64,000 nt of DNA from Hydractinia symbiolongicarpus (Eukaryota; Cnidaria; Hydrozoa; Anthoathecata; Hydractiniidae), in the NCBI RefSeq assembly GCF_029227915.1, contig NC_079882.1, forward strand, positions 30,744,001 to 30,808,000, given 5' to 3'. Under the pieces are notes generated by a model, which saw nothing but the letters and a program-made list of their open reading frames with translations, was not told where the DNA came from and ran no database searches. The position numbers and the translations under genes were made by a program. Positions 1 through 11,642 of the stretch are shown piece by piece. Each line of letters opens with the position of its first letter. The stretch's first letter is position 1.

Positions 1-96
1 AGTTTTTGAAGCTGTCTCTATTTCTTCAGCGTGCGCAATCGTTTAGGATTGGTCCCACAGTACAAAGTGACTTATTTATCTAAATTTTTTAATGAA

Positions 97-111
97 GCGC
101 TACTGCAGCGC
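97..111. other. Dyad GCGCT-N5-AGCGC (first copy of a recurrent element)
   Basis: The sequence gcgctactgcagcgc is a perfect 5 bp inverted repeat with a 5 base spacer. Most monomers have the same arms at the same offset with different spacers: accac, atcac, aacgc, actgc, accgc. Some variants break an arm: agcccc near 1595, gcgtt in several L copies, agcga in variant a, and agctcc in K. It could be a protein site or a small hairpin. No function can be assigned from sequence alone. Confidence 0.7.
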
Positions 112-325
112 CCAGTGCAATCGCTGAATTCCAGCAATCGTGTCAAATTAAGGAGAATGTTAATTCTTGCAGTCCAATTGTTTCATTCATCACATTTATA
201 ATGTGAAACTCCAAAATCAGTTTTATTAAGTCCCAGAGTCAATCGTTTCACTGTTAAAAGCGATGCAACCTGGTAATATCAGAAACATATCGCTAAATAC
301 ATGTTGTTACGAATATGTGACGCAA

Positions 326-343
326 CCGTTGTAACTCAAACGG
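326..343. other. Dyad CCGTT-N8-AACGG (first copy of a second recurrent element)
   Basis: The bases ccgtt, gtaactca, aacgg form a 5 bp inverted repeat with an 8 base spacer, about 230 bp downstream of the first dyad. It is intact in monomers whose end reads gtaactcaaacgg. It is weakened (AGCGG) in those with gtacttcaagcgg and broken (AACAG) in those with gtagctcaaacag, so it is less widely kept than the first dyad. Confidence 0.55.
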
Positions 344-3300
344 AGTGATACCGTTAGAAACTCAATGAAATATAGTTTTTGAAAATGTCTCTATTTCTGC
401 AGCGCAACTAACGGCAAGGATTGCTCCCACAGTAACAAATGAGTTATTTATCTAAATTTTTAAATGAAGCGCTACCACAGCGCCCAGTGTAATTGCTGAG
501 TGCCAGCAACCTTGTCAAATTAAGAAGAATGTTATTTCTTGAAGTCCAATTGGCTCATTTATCACATTTATAAGTCCAAAGTCCAAAATCAGTTCAATTA
601 AGTCCAGAGTCAATCGTTTCACTGTTAAAAGCGATGCAACCTGGTAATATCAGAAACCCATCGCTAAATACACGTTGGTACGGATACGTGCCGCAACCGT
701 TGTAGGTCAAACAGACTGATAGCGTTAGAAAGTCAATGAAATGTAGTTTTTGAAACTGTCTCTGTTTCTTCAGAGCGCCCTAACGTCTAGGATTGGCCCC
801 ACAGTAAAAAATGGCTTATTTATCTACATTTTTTAGTAAAGCGCTACCACAGCGCACAGTGGAAATGCTCTTTTCCAGCAATCATTTCAAATTAAGAAGA
901 ACGTTTTTTATTAGAGACCAGTTGTCTTATTGATCATACTTTTAGGGTCAGAATCCAAAATCATTTCAATTAAGTCCCACAGTCAATCGTTTCATTGTTA
1001 AAAGCCGTGCAACCTAGTAGAGACAGAAAAATAAAGCTAAATACATGTTGGTACGAATATGTGACGCGACCATTGTACTTCAAGCGGACGGATACCGTTA
1101 GAAACGCACTGAAATGTAGTTTTTGAAACTGTCGCTATATCTTCAGCGCGTGCTAACGGCTAGGATTGGTCCCACAGTACAAAATGACTTATTTATCTAA
1201 ATTTTTTAATGAAGCGCTACCTCAGCGCCCAGTGTAATCGCTGAATTCCAGCAATCGTGTCAACTTAAGGAGAATGTTATTTCTTGGAGTCCAATTGTCT
1301 CATTTATCACATTTATAAGTTCAAAGTCTAAAATCGGTTTCGTTAAGTCCCACAGTCAATCGTTTCACTGTTAAATGCAATGCAATCTAGTAATATCGGA
1401 AATATATCGCTAAATACATGTTGGTACGGATATGTGACGCAACCGTTGTAGCTCAAACAGACTGTTAACGTTAGAAAGTCTATGAAATTTAGTTTTTGAA
1501 AATGTCTCTATTTCTTCAGCGCGAGCTAACGGCTAGGATTGGTCCCACAGTAAAAAATGACTTATTTATCTAAATTTTTAAATGAAGCGCTACCACAGCC
1601 CCCAGTGTAATCGCTAAGTTCCAGCAATCATGTCAATTTAAGAAGAATGTTATTTCTTGAAATCCAATTGCCTCATTTATCACAAATATAATTTCAAAGT
1701 CCAATATCAGTTCAATTAAGTCCCACACTCAATCGTTTCACTGTTAAAAGCCATGCAACCTGGTGATATATGAAATATATCGCTAAATACATGTTGGTAC
1801 GAATATGTGACGCAACCGTTGTAATTCAAGCGGACGGATACCGTTAGAAACTCAATGAAATATAGTTTTTGAAAATGTCTAGATTTCTGCAGCGCAAGCT
1901 AACGGCTAGGAATGAACCCATAGTAAAAAATGAGTTATTTATCTAAATTTTAAAATGAAACGCTACCACAACGCCCAGTGTAATCGCTGAGTGCCAGCAA
2001 CCTTGTCAAATTAAGAAGAATGTTATTTCTTGAAGTCCAATTGGCTCATTTATCACATTTATAAGTCCAAAGTCCAAAATCAGTTCAATTAAGTCCAGAG
2101 TCAATCGTTTCACTGTTAAAAGCGATGCAACCTGGTAATATCAGAAACCCATCGCTAAATACACGTTGGTACGGATATGTGCCGCAACCGTTGTAGGTCA
2201 AACAGACTGATAGCGTTAGAAAGTCAATGAAATGTAGTTTTTGAAACTGTCTCTGTTTCTTCAGAGCGCCCTAACGTCTAGGATTGGCCCCACAGTAAAA
2301 AATGGCTTATTTATCTACATTTTTTAATAAAGCGCTACCACAGCGCACAGTGGAAATGCTCTTTTCCAGCAATCATTTCAAATTAAGAAGAACGTTTTTT
2401 ATTAGAGACCAGTTGTCTTATTGATCATACTTTTAGGGTCAGAATCCAAAACCATTTCAATTAAGTCCCACAGTCAATCGTTTCATTGTTAAAATCCGTG
2501 CAACCTAGTAGAGACAGAAAAATAACGCTAAATACATGTTGGTACGAATATGTGACGCGACCATTGTACTTCAAGCGGACGGATACCGCTAGAAACGCAC
2601 TGAAATGTAGTTTTTGAAACTGTCGCTATATCTTCAGCGCGTGCTAACAGCTAGGATTGGTCCCACAGTACAAAATGACTGATTTATCTAAATTTTTTAA
2701 TGAAGCGCTACTGCAGAGCCCAGTGTAATCGCTGAATTCCAGCAATCGTGTCAACTTAAGGAGAATGTTATTTCTTGCAGTCCAATTGTCTCATTCATCA
2801 CATTTATAATGTCAAACTCCAAAATCAGTTCAATTAAGTCCCAGAGTCAATCGTTTCACTGTTAAAAGCGATGCAACCTGGTAATATCAGAAACATATCG
2901 CTAAATACATTTTGTTACGAATATGTGACGCAACCGTTGTAACTCAAACAGAGTGATACCGTTACAAAGTCAATGAAATCAAGTTTTTGAAACTGTCTCT
3001 ATATCTTCAGCGTGCGCTATCGTCTTCGATTGGTCCCACACTACAAAATGACTAATTTATCTAAATTTTTAAATGAAGCGCTACCACAGCGCCCAGTGTA
3101 ATCGCTTAGTTCCAGCAACCATTTCAGGTTAAGAAGAATGTTATTTCTTGGAGTCCAATTGGCTCATTTATCACATTTATAAGTTCAAAGTCCAAAATCA
3201 GTTCAATTAAGTCCAGAGTCAATCGTTTCACTGTTAAAAGCGATGCAACCTGGTAATATCAGAAACCCATCGCTAAATACACGTTGGTACGGATATGTGC

Positions 3301-4844
3301 CGCAACCGTTGTAGGTCAAACAGACTGATAACGTTAGAAAGTCAATGAAATGTAGTTTTTGAAACTGTCTCTGTTTCTTCAGAGCGCGCTAACGTCTAGG
3401 ATTGGCCCCACAGTAAAAAATGGCTTATTTATCTACATTTTTTAATAAAGCGCTACCACAGCGCCCAGTGGAAATGCTCTGTTCCAGCAATCATTTTAAA
3501 TTAAGAAGAACGTTTTTTATTAGAGACCAGTTGTCTTATTGATCATACTTTTAGGGTCAGAATCCAAAATCATTTCAATTAAGTCCCACAGTCAATCGTT
3601 TCATTGTTAAAAGCCGTGCAACATAGTAGAGACAGAAAAATAACGCTAAATACATGTTGGTACGAATATGTGACGCGACCATTGTACTTCAAGCGGACGG
3701 ATACCGTTAGAAACGCACTGAAATGCAGTTTTTGAAACTGTCGCTATATCTTCAGCGCGTGCTAACAGCTAGGATTGGTCCCACAGTAAACAATGACTTA
3801 TTTATCTACATTTTTAAACAAAGCGCTATCACAGCGCCCAGTGTAATCGCTAAGTTCAAGCAATCATGTCAAATTAAGAAGAATGTTATTTCTTGAAATC
3901 CAATTGCCTCATTTATCACAAATATAATTTCAAAGTCCAATATCAGTTCAATTAAGTCCCACACTCAATCGTTTCACTGTTAAAAGCGATGCAACCTTGT
4001 AATATTGGAAACATATCGCTGAATACATGTTGGTACAGATATGTGAAGCAACCGTTGTAGCTCAAACAGACTGATAACGTTAAAAAGTCAATGAAATTTA
4101 GTTTATGAAAATGTCTCTATTTCTGCAGCGCGAGCTAACGGCTAGGATTGGTCCCACAGTAAAAAGTGAGTTATTTATCTAAATTTGTAAAAGAAGCGCT
4201 AACGCAGCGCGAAGTGTAATCGATGAATTCTAGCAATCATGTCAAATTAAGGAGAATGTTATTTCTTGGAGTCCAATTGTCTCATTTATTACATTTATAA
4301 GTTCAAAGTCCAAAATCAGTTCAACTAAGTCCCACAGTCAATTGTATCACTGTTAAAAGCCATGCAACCTGGTGATATCTGAAATATATCGCTAAATACA
4401 TGTTGGTACGAATATGTGACGCAACCGTTGTACTTCAAGCGGATGGATACCGTTAGAAACTCAATGAAATATAGTTTTTGAAAATGTCTCTATTTCTGCA
4501 GCGCGACTAACGGCAAAGATTGCTCCCACAGTAAAAAATGACTTATTTATCTAAATTTTTAAATGAAGCGCTACCACAGCCCCCAGTGTAATCGCTAAGT
4601 TCCAGCAATCATGTCAAATTAAGAAGAATGTTATTTCTTGAAATCCAATTGCCTCATTTATCACAAATATAATTTCAAAGTCCAATATCAGTTCAATTAA
4701 GTCCCACACTCAATCGTTTCACTGTTAAAAGCGATGCAACCTTGTAATATTGGAAACATATCGCTGACAACATGTTGGTACGGATATGTGAAGCAACCGT
4801 TGTAGCTCAAACAGACTGATAACGTTAAAAAGTCAATGAAATTT

Positions 4845-5306
4845 AGTTTTTGAAAATGTCTCTATTTCTGCAGCGCGAGCTAACGGCTACGATTGGTCCC
4901 ACAGTAAAAAGTGACTTATTTATCTACATTTTTTAATGAAGCGCTATCCCAGCGCCCAGTGTAATTGTTGAGTTCAAGCAATCATGTCAAATTAAGAAGA
5001 ATGTTATTTCTTGGAGTCCAATTGTCTCATTTATCACATTTATAAGTTCAAAGTCCAAAATCAGTTCAATTAGGTCCCACAGTCAATTGTTTCACTGTTA
5101 AAAGCCATGCAACCTGGTGATATCTGAAATATATCGTTAAATACATGTTGGTACGAATATGTGTCCTAAAGTCAATCGTTTCATTGTTAAAAGCGATGCA
5201 ACCTAGTAGAGACAGAAAAATAAGGCTAAATACATGTTGGTACGAATATGTGACGCGACCATTGTACTTCAAGCGGACGGATACCGTTAGAAACGCACTG
5301 AAATGC
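4845..5306 (+). repeat. Over-length monomer (462 bp) with internal partial duplication
   Basis: From this start block to the next is 462 bp instead of about 373. The extra length is a repeated segment: gtcaattgtttcactg begins at 5082 and gtcaatcgtttcattg at 5171, an offset of 89 bp. The second copy is not a simple copy of the first. It reads gtcctaaagtcaatcg and then the tagtagagacag form, so it comes from the other tail class. It looks like an out-of-register exchange between two monomers. A 68-codon frame on the other strand (5066-5272) exists only because of this junction. Confidence 0.9.
5073..5250 (+). repeat. 89 bp partial tandem duplication within the monomer
   Basis: The first copy is about 5073-5161 (ggtcccacagtcaattg to gaatatgt). 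The second is about 5162-5250 (gtcctaaagtcaatcg to gaatatgt). Both run through aaaagc, gatgcaacc-like, taaatacatgttggtacg and gaatatgt. The junction wording gtcctaaagtcaatcg recurs with a normal register at about 22684 and 25666, which suggests the type of donor. Confidence 0.85.
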
Positions 5307-6424
5307 AGTTTTTGAAACTGTCGCTATATCTTCAGCGCGTGCTAACAGCTAGGATTGGTCCCACAGTAAAAAATGACTTATTTATCTACATTTTTAAACA
5401 AAGCGCTATCACAGCGCCCAGTGTAATCGCTGAGTTCAAGCAATCATGTCAAATTAAGAAGAATGTTATTTCTTGAAATCCAATTGCCTCATTTATCACA
5501 AATATAATTTCAAAGTCCAATGTCAGTTCAATTAAGTCCCAAACTCAATCGTTTCACTGTTAAAAGCGATGCAACCTTGTAATATTGGAAACATATCGCT
5601 GAATACATGTTGGTACGAATATGTGACGCAACCGTTGTACTTCAAGCGGACGGAAAACGTTAGAAACTGAATGAAATATAGTTTTTGAAAATGTCTCTAT
5701 TTCTGCGGCGCGACAAACGGCAAGGATTGCTCCCACAGTAAAAAATGACTTATTTATCTAAATTTTTAAATGAAGCGCTACCACAGCGCCCAGTGTAATC
5801 GCTGAGTTCCAGCAATCATGTCAAATTAAGAAGAATGTTATTTCTTGGAGTACAATTGCCTCATTTATCATATTTATAAGTTCAAAGTCCAAAATCAGTT
5901 CAATTAAGTCCCACAGTCAATTGTTTCACTGTTAAAAGCCATGCAACCTGGTGATATCTGAAATATATCGCTAAATACATGTTGGTAAGAAATATGTGAA
6001 GCAACCGTTGTAGCTCAAACAGACTGATAACGTTAAAAAGTCAATGAAATTTAGTTTTTGAAAATGTCTAGATTTCTGCAGTGCAAGCTAACGGCTAGGA
6101 TTGGTCCCATAGTAAAAAATGAGTTATTTATCTAAATTTTAAAATGACGCGCTACCACAGCGCCCAGTGTAATTGCTGAGTGCCAGCAACCTTGTCAAAT
6201 TAAGAAGAATGTTATTTCTTGAAGTCCAATTGGCTCATTTATCACATTTATAAGTCCAAAGTCCAAAATCAGTTCAATTAAGTCCAGAGTCAATCGTTTC
6301 ACTGTTAAAAGCGATGCAACCTGGTAATATCAGAAACCCATCGCTAAATACACGTTGGTACGGATATGTTCCGCAACCGTTGTAGGTCAAACAGACTGAT
6401 AGCGTTAGAAAGTCAATGAAATGT

Positions 6425-6797
6425 AGTTTTTGAAACTGTCTCTGTTTCTTCAGAGCGCGCTAACGGCTAAGATTGATCCCACAGCACAAAATGACTTATT
6501 TATCTAAGTTTGTAAAAGAAGCGCTACTGCAGCGCCCAGTGTAATCGATGAATTCCAGCAATCATGTCAAATTAAGGAGAATGTTATTTCTTGGAGTGCA
6601 ATTGTCTCATTCACCACATTTATAATGTCAAAGTCCAAAATCAGTTCAATTAAGGCCCAGAGTCAATCGTTTCACTGTTAAAAGCGATACAACCTAGTAA
6701 TATCTGAAACATATCGCTAAATACATGTTGGTACGAGTATGTGACGCAACCGTTGTAACTCAAACGGACTGATAACGTTACAAAGTCAATGAAATAT
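6425..6797 (+). repeat. Chimeric monomer C/F
   Basis: It opens as variant C (ctgtctctgtttcttcagag) but from about 6466 reads ggctaagattgatcccacagcac and gtaaaagaagcgctactgc, the form of variant F. The switch lies in the shared gctaacg at about 6459-6465. It joins the mixed block to the A-F 6-mer zone and is best read as a crossover junction. Confidence 0.75.
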
Positions 6798-9034
6798 AGT
6801 TTTTGAAACTTTCTTCATTTCTTCAGCCCACGCTAACGGCTAAGATTGATCCCACAGTACAAAATGACTTATTTATCTGAATTTGTAAAAGAAGCGCTAA
6901 CGCAGCGCGCAGTGTAATCGATGAATTCTAGCAATCATGTCAAATTAAGGAGAATGTTATTTCTTGGAGACCAATTGTCTCATTTATTACATTTGTAAGT
7001 TCAAAGTCCAAAATCAGTTCAATTAAGTCCCACAGTCAATTGTTTCACTGTTAAAAGCCATGCAACCTGGTGATATCTGAAATATATCGCTAAATACATG
7101 TTGGTAAGAAATATGTGAAGCAACCGTTGTAGCTCAAACAGACTGATAACGTTAAAAAGTCAATGAAATTTAGTTTTTGAAAATGTCTAGATTTCTGCAG
7201 CGCAAGCTAACGGCTAGGATTGGTCCCATAGTAAGAAATGAGTTATTTATCTAAATTTTAAAATGACGCGCTACCACAGCGCCCAGTGTAATTGCTGAGT
7301 GCCAGCAACCTTGTCAAATTAAGAAGAATGTTATTTCTTGAAGTCCAATTGGCTCATTTATCACATTTATAAGTCCAAAGTCCAAAATCAGTTTAATTAA
7401 GTCCAGAGTCAATCGTTTCACTGTTAAAAGCGATGCAACCTGGTAATATCAGAAACCCATCGCTAAATACACGTTGGTACGGATATGTTCCGCAACCGTT
7501 GTAGGTCAAACAGACTGATAGCGTTAGAAAGTCAATGAAATGTAGTTTTTGAAACTGTCTCTGTTTCTTCAGAGCGCGCTAACGTCTAGGATTGGCCCCA
7601 CAGTAAAAAATGGCTTATTTATCTACATTTTTTAATAAAGCGCTACAACAGCGCCCAGTGGAAATGCTCTGTTCCAGCAATCATTTCAAATTAAGAAGAA
7701 CGTTTTTTATTGGAGACCAGTTGTCTTATTGATCATACTTTTAGGGTCAGAATCCAAAATCATTTGAATTAAGTCTCACAGTCAATCGTTTCATTGTTAA
7801 AAGCCGTGCAACCTAGTAGAGACAGAAAAATAACCCTAAATACATGTTGGTACGAATATGTGACGTGACCATTGTACTTCAAGCGGACGGATACCGTTAG
7901 AAACGCACTGAAATGTAGTTTTTGAAACTGTCGCTATATCTTCAGCGCGTGCTAACGGCTAGGATTGATCCCACAGTAAAAAATGACTTATTTATCTACA
8001 TTTTTTAACAAAGCGCTATCACAGCGCCCAGTGTAATCGCTGAGTTCAAGCAATCATGTCAAATTAAGAAGAATGTTATTTCGTGGAGTCCAATTGTCTC
8101 ATTTATCACATTTATAAGTTCAAAGTCTAAAATCAGTTTCGTTAAGTACCACAGTCAATCGGTTCACTGTTAAATGCAATGCAATCTAGTAATATCGGAA
8201 ATATATCGCTAAATACATGTTGGTACGAATATGTGACGCAACCGTTGTACTTCAAGCGGACGGAAAACGTTAGAAACTGAATGAAATATAGTTTTTGAAA
8301 ATGTCTCTATTTCTGCGGCGCGACAAACGGCAAGGATTGCTCCCACAGTAAAAAATGACTTATTTATCTAAATTTTTAAATGAAGCGCTACCACAGCGCC
8401 CAGTGTAATCGCTGAGTTCCAGCAATCATGTCAAATTAAGAAGAATGTTATTTCTTGGAGTACAATTGCCTCATCTATCATATTTATAAGTTCAAAGTCC
8501 AAAATCAGTTCAATTAAAACCCACAGTCAATCGTTTCACTGTTAAAAGCGACGCAACCTGGTAACATCAGAAACATATCTCTAAACACATGTTGGTACGA
8601 GTATGTGACGCAACCGTTGTAACTCAAACGGACTGATAACGTTAGAATGTCAATGAAATATAGTTTTTGAAACTGTCTTCATTTCCTAAGCCCGCGCTAA
8701 CGGCTAAGATTGATCCCACAGCACAAAATGACTTATTTATCTAAGTTTGTAAAAGAAGCGCTACTGCAGCGCCCAGTGTAATCGATGAATTCCAGCAATC
8801 ATGTCAAATTAAGGAGAATGTTATTTCTTGGAGTCCAATTGTCTCATTCACCACATTTATAATGTCAAAGTCCAAAATCAGTTCAATTAAGTCCCAGAGT
8901 CAATCGTTTCACTGTTAAAAGCGATACAACCTAGTAATATCTGAAACATATCGCTAAATACATGTTGGTACGAGTATGTGGCGCAACCGTTGTAACTCAA
9001 ACGGACTGATAACGTTACAAAGTCAATGAAATAT
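6798..9034 (+). repeat. 6-mer unit A B C D E F
   Basis: Monomers start at 6798, 7172, 7544, 7917, 8290 and 8662 (2,237 bp). The unit matches the one at 13,880-16,116, which lies 7,082 bp (19 monomers) away. Both have the rare markers gaattaagtctcacag, ataaccctaaatac and gacgtgaccattg in C-D, so they are copies of one ancestor rather than independent assemblies. Confidence 0.8.
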
Positions 9035-9780
9035 AGTTTTTGAAACTTTCTTCATTTCTTCAGCCCACGCTAACGGCTAAGATTGATCCCACAGTACAAA
9101 ATGACTTATTTATCTAAATTTGTAAAAGAAGCGCTAACGCAGCGCGCAGTGTAATCGATGAATTCTAGCAATCATGTCAAATTAGGGAGAATGTTATTTC
9201 TTGGAGTCCAATTGTCTCATTTATTACATTTGTAAGTTCAAAGTCCAAAATCAGTTCAATTAAGTCCCACAGTCAATCGTTTCACTGTTATAAGCGACGC
9301 AACCTGGTAACATCAGAAACATATCTCTAAACACATGTTGGTACGAGTATGTGACGCAACCGTTGTAACTCAAACGGACTGATAACGTTAGAAAGTCATT
9401 GAAATATAGTTTTTGAAACTGTCTTCATTTCCTAAGCCCGCGCTAACGGCTAAGATTGATCCCACAGCACAAAATGACTTATTTATCTAAGTTTGTAAAA
9501 GAAGCGCTACTGCAGCGCCCAGTGTAATCGATGAATTCCAGCAATCATGTCAAATTAAGGAGAATGTTATTTCTTGGAGTCCAATTGTCTCATTCACCAC
9601 ATTTATAATGTCAAAGTCTAAAATCAGTTTCGTTAAGTACCACAGTCAATCGTTTCACTGTTAAATGCAATGCAATCTAGTAATATCGGAAATATATCGC
9701 TAAATACATGTTGGTACGGATATGTGACGCAACCGTTGTAGCTCAAACAGACTGTTAACGTTAGAAAGTCAATGAAATGT
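9035..9780 (+). repeat. A F pair
   Basis: Two monomers start at 9035 (A) and 9408 (F). They repeat the end of the preceding unit: F occurs at 8662 and again 746 bp later, with A between. This is a dimer-sized duplication attached to the ABCDEF unit. Confidence 0.75.
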
Positions 9781-10153
9781 AGTTTTTGAAACTGTCTCTA
9801 TTTCTTCAGCGTGCGCAATCGTTTAGGATTGGTCCCACAGTACAAAGTGACTTGTTTATCTAAATTTTTCAATGAAGCGCTACTGCAGCGCCCAGTGTAA
9901 TCGCTGAATTCCAGCAATCGTGTCAAATTAAGGAGAATGTTAATTCTTGCAGTCCAATTGTTTCATTCATCACATTTATAATGTGAAACTCCAAAATCAG
10001 TTCAATTAAGTCCCAGAGTCAATCGTTTCACTGTTAAAAGCGATGCAACCTGGTAATATCAGAAACATATCGCTAAATACATGTTGTTACGAATATGTGA
10101 CGCAATCGTTGTAACTCAAACGGAGTGATACCGTTAGAAACTCAATGAAATAT
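9781..10153 (+). repeat. Reference monomer (variant G) showing monomer anatomy
   Basis: A 373 bp monomer used to describe the parts, as offsets from its first base. Offset 1-12 is the agtttttgaaac start block. Offset 13-45 is the most variable part and carries most variant signatures. Offset 46-60 has the well-kept aggattggtcccacag. Offset 66-96 is AT-rich (cttgtttatctaaattttt). Offset 97-111 is the GCGCT-N5-AGCGC dyad. Offset 112-145 is variable. Offset 150-300 exists in two alternative forms across the array. Offset 239-262 has gtcaatcgtttcactgttaa. Offset 290-345 has catgttgttacgaatatgtgacgcaaccgttg and the second dyad. The 9-mer gtcccacag also recurs near offset 230 in many monomers, but I see no convincing internal two-fold repeat. 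Confidence 0.85.
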
Positions 10154-10610
10154 AGTTTTTGAAAATGTTTCTATTTCTGCAGCGCAACTAACGGCAAGGA
10201 TTGCTCCCACAGTAAAAAATGACTTATTTATCTAAATTTTTAAATAAAGCGCTACCACAGCGCCCAGTGTAATCGCGGAGTGCCAGCAACCTTGTCAAAT
10301 TAAGAAGAATGTTATTTCTTGAAGTCCAATTGGCTCATTTATCACATTTATAAGTCCAAAGTCCAAAATCAGTTCAATTAAGTCCAGAGTCAATCGTTTC
10401 ACTGTTAAAAGCGATGCAACCTGGTAATATCAGAAACATATCGCTAAATACATGTTGGTACGAATATCTGACGCAGCCGTTGTAACTTAAACGGAGTGAT
10501 GCCGTTACAATGTCAACGAAATTTAGTTTTTGAAAATGTCTCTATTCCTTCAGCGCGAGCTAACGGCTAGGATTGGTCCCACAGTAAAAAATGACTGATT
10601 TATCTACATT

Positions 10611-10650
10611 CTTTAATAAAGCGCTACCACAGTGTCCAGTGGAAATGCTC
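10611..10650 (+). repeat. Conversion-like patch of L sequence inside K
   Basis: In this K monomer the bases from ctttaataaag to ggaaatgctc match the next monomer (L, same text from about 10984) and not the sister K at 26,559, which has ttgaacaaagcgctatcac and gtaatcgttcag here. Both flanks are K type. A tract of roughly 40 bp with switches at both ends is what short-tract gene conversion leaves behind. Confidence 0.65.
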
Positions 10651-11642
10651 AGTTCAAGCAATCATGTCAAATTAAGAAAAATGTTATTTCTTGGAGTCCA
10701 ATTGTCTCATTTATCACATTCATAAGTTCAAAGTCCAAAATCAGTTCCGTTAAGTCCCACAGTCAATCGTTTCACTGTTAAATGCGATGCAAACTAGTAA
10801 TATCGGAAATATATCGCTAAATACATGTTGGTACGGATATGTAACGCAACCGTTGGAGCTCAAACAGACTGATAACGTTATAAAGTCAATGAAATGTAGT
10901 TTTTGAAACAGTCTCTATTTCTTCAGAGCGCGCTAACGTCTAGGATTTTTCCCACAGTTAAAAATGGCTTATTTATCTACATTCTTTAATAAAGCGCTAC
11001 CACAGTGTCCAGTGGAAATGCTCTGTTCCAGCAATCATTTCAAATTAAGAAGAACGTTTTTCTTGGAGGCCAGTTGTCTTATTGATCATATTTCTAGGGT
11101 CAAAGTCCAAAATCATTACAATTAAGTCCCACAGTCAATCGTTTGATTGTTAAAAGCGATGCAACCTAGTAGAGTCAGAAAAATAACGCTAAATACATGT
11201 TGGTACGAATATGTGACGCAACAGTTGTAACTCAAACGGACCCATACCGTTAGAAAGTCAATGAAATGTAATTTTTGAAACTGTCTCTATTCCTTCAGCG
11301 TGCGCTATCGTCTAGGATTGGTCCCTAAGTAAAAAATGGCTTATTTACCTACATTTTTTAATAAAGCGCTACCGCAGCGCCCAGTGGAAATGCTCTGTTC
11401 CAGCAATCATTTCAAATTAAGAAGAACGTTTCTTCTTGGAGTCCAGTTGTCGTATTGATCATATTTCTAGGGTCAAAGTCCAAAATCATTTCAATTAAGT
11501 CCCACAGTCAATTGTTTCACTGTTAAAAGCCATGCAACTTGGTGATATCTGAAATATATCGCTAAATACATGTTGGTACGAATATGTGACGCAACCGTTG
11601 TAACTCAAACGGACTGATAACGTTAGAATGTCAATGAAATAT

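Larger units (their letters stand above)
1..6797 (+). repeat. Mixed block: G H C D I B C D J C D I H I D E B C/F
   Basis: Eighteen monomers start at 1, 374, 745, 1118, 1491, 1864, 2236, 2609, 2982, 3354, 3727, 4100, 4473, 4845, 5307, 5680, 6053 and 6425. The C-D pair recurs at 745, 2236 and 3354, a local 3- or 4-monomer rhythm rather than a clean higher-order repeat. The I-type copies at 4100 and 4845 have tctgcagcgcgagc instead of tcttcagcgcgagc. The first five monomers match the block beginning at 31,772. The monomer at 4845 carries the only large length change of the window. Confidence 0.8.
9781..11642 (+). repeat. Block G H K L M
   Basis: Monomers start at 9781, 10154, 10525, 10898 and 11270. 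G-H repeats the start of the window with the same register (base 1 corresponds to base 9781). K-L-M has a close second copy at 26,559-27,676, about 16,034 bp downstream. M ends in the cttggtgatatctg form before the array returns to F at 11,643. Confidence 0.8.

Noticed and set aside
53-240. Monomer as an ancestral dimer of ~180 bp
   Set aside because: The 9-mer gtcccacag occurs twice about 175 bp apart in many monomers, but the following bases do not align at a constant offset, so the evidence is too weak.
5066-5272. 68-codon open frame on the minus strand
   Set aside because: It lies across the 89 bp duplication junction and exists only because that shifts the frame. No start context, no family resemblance, and the same DNA in other monomers is full of stops.
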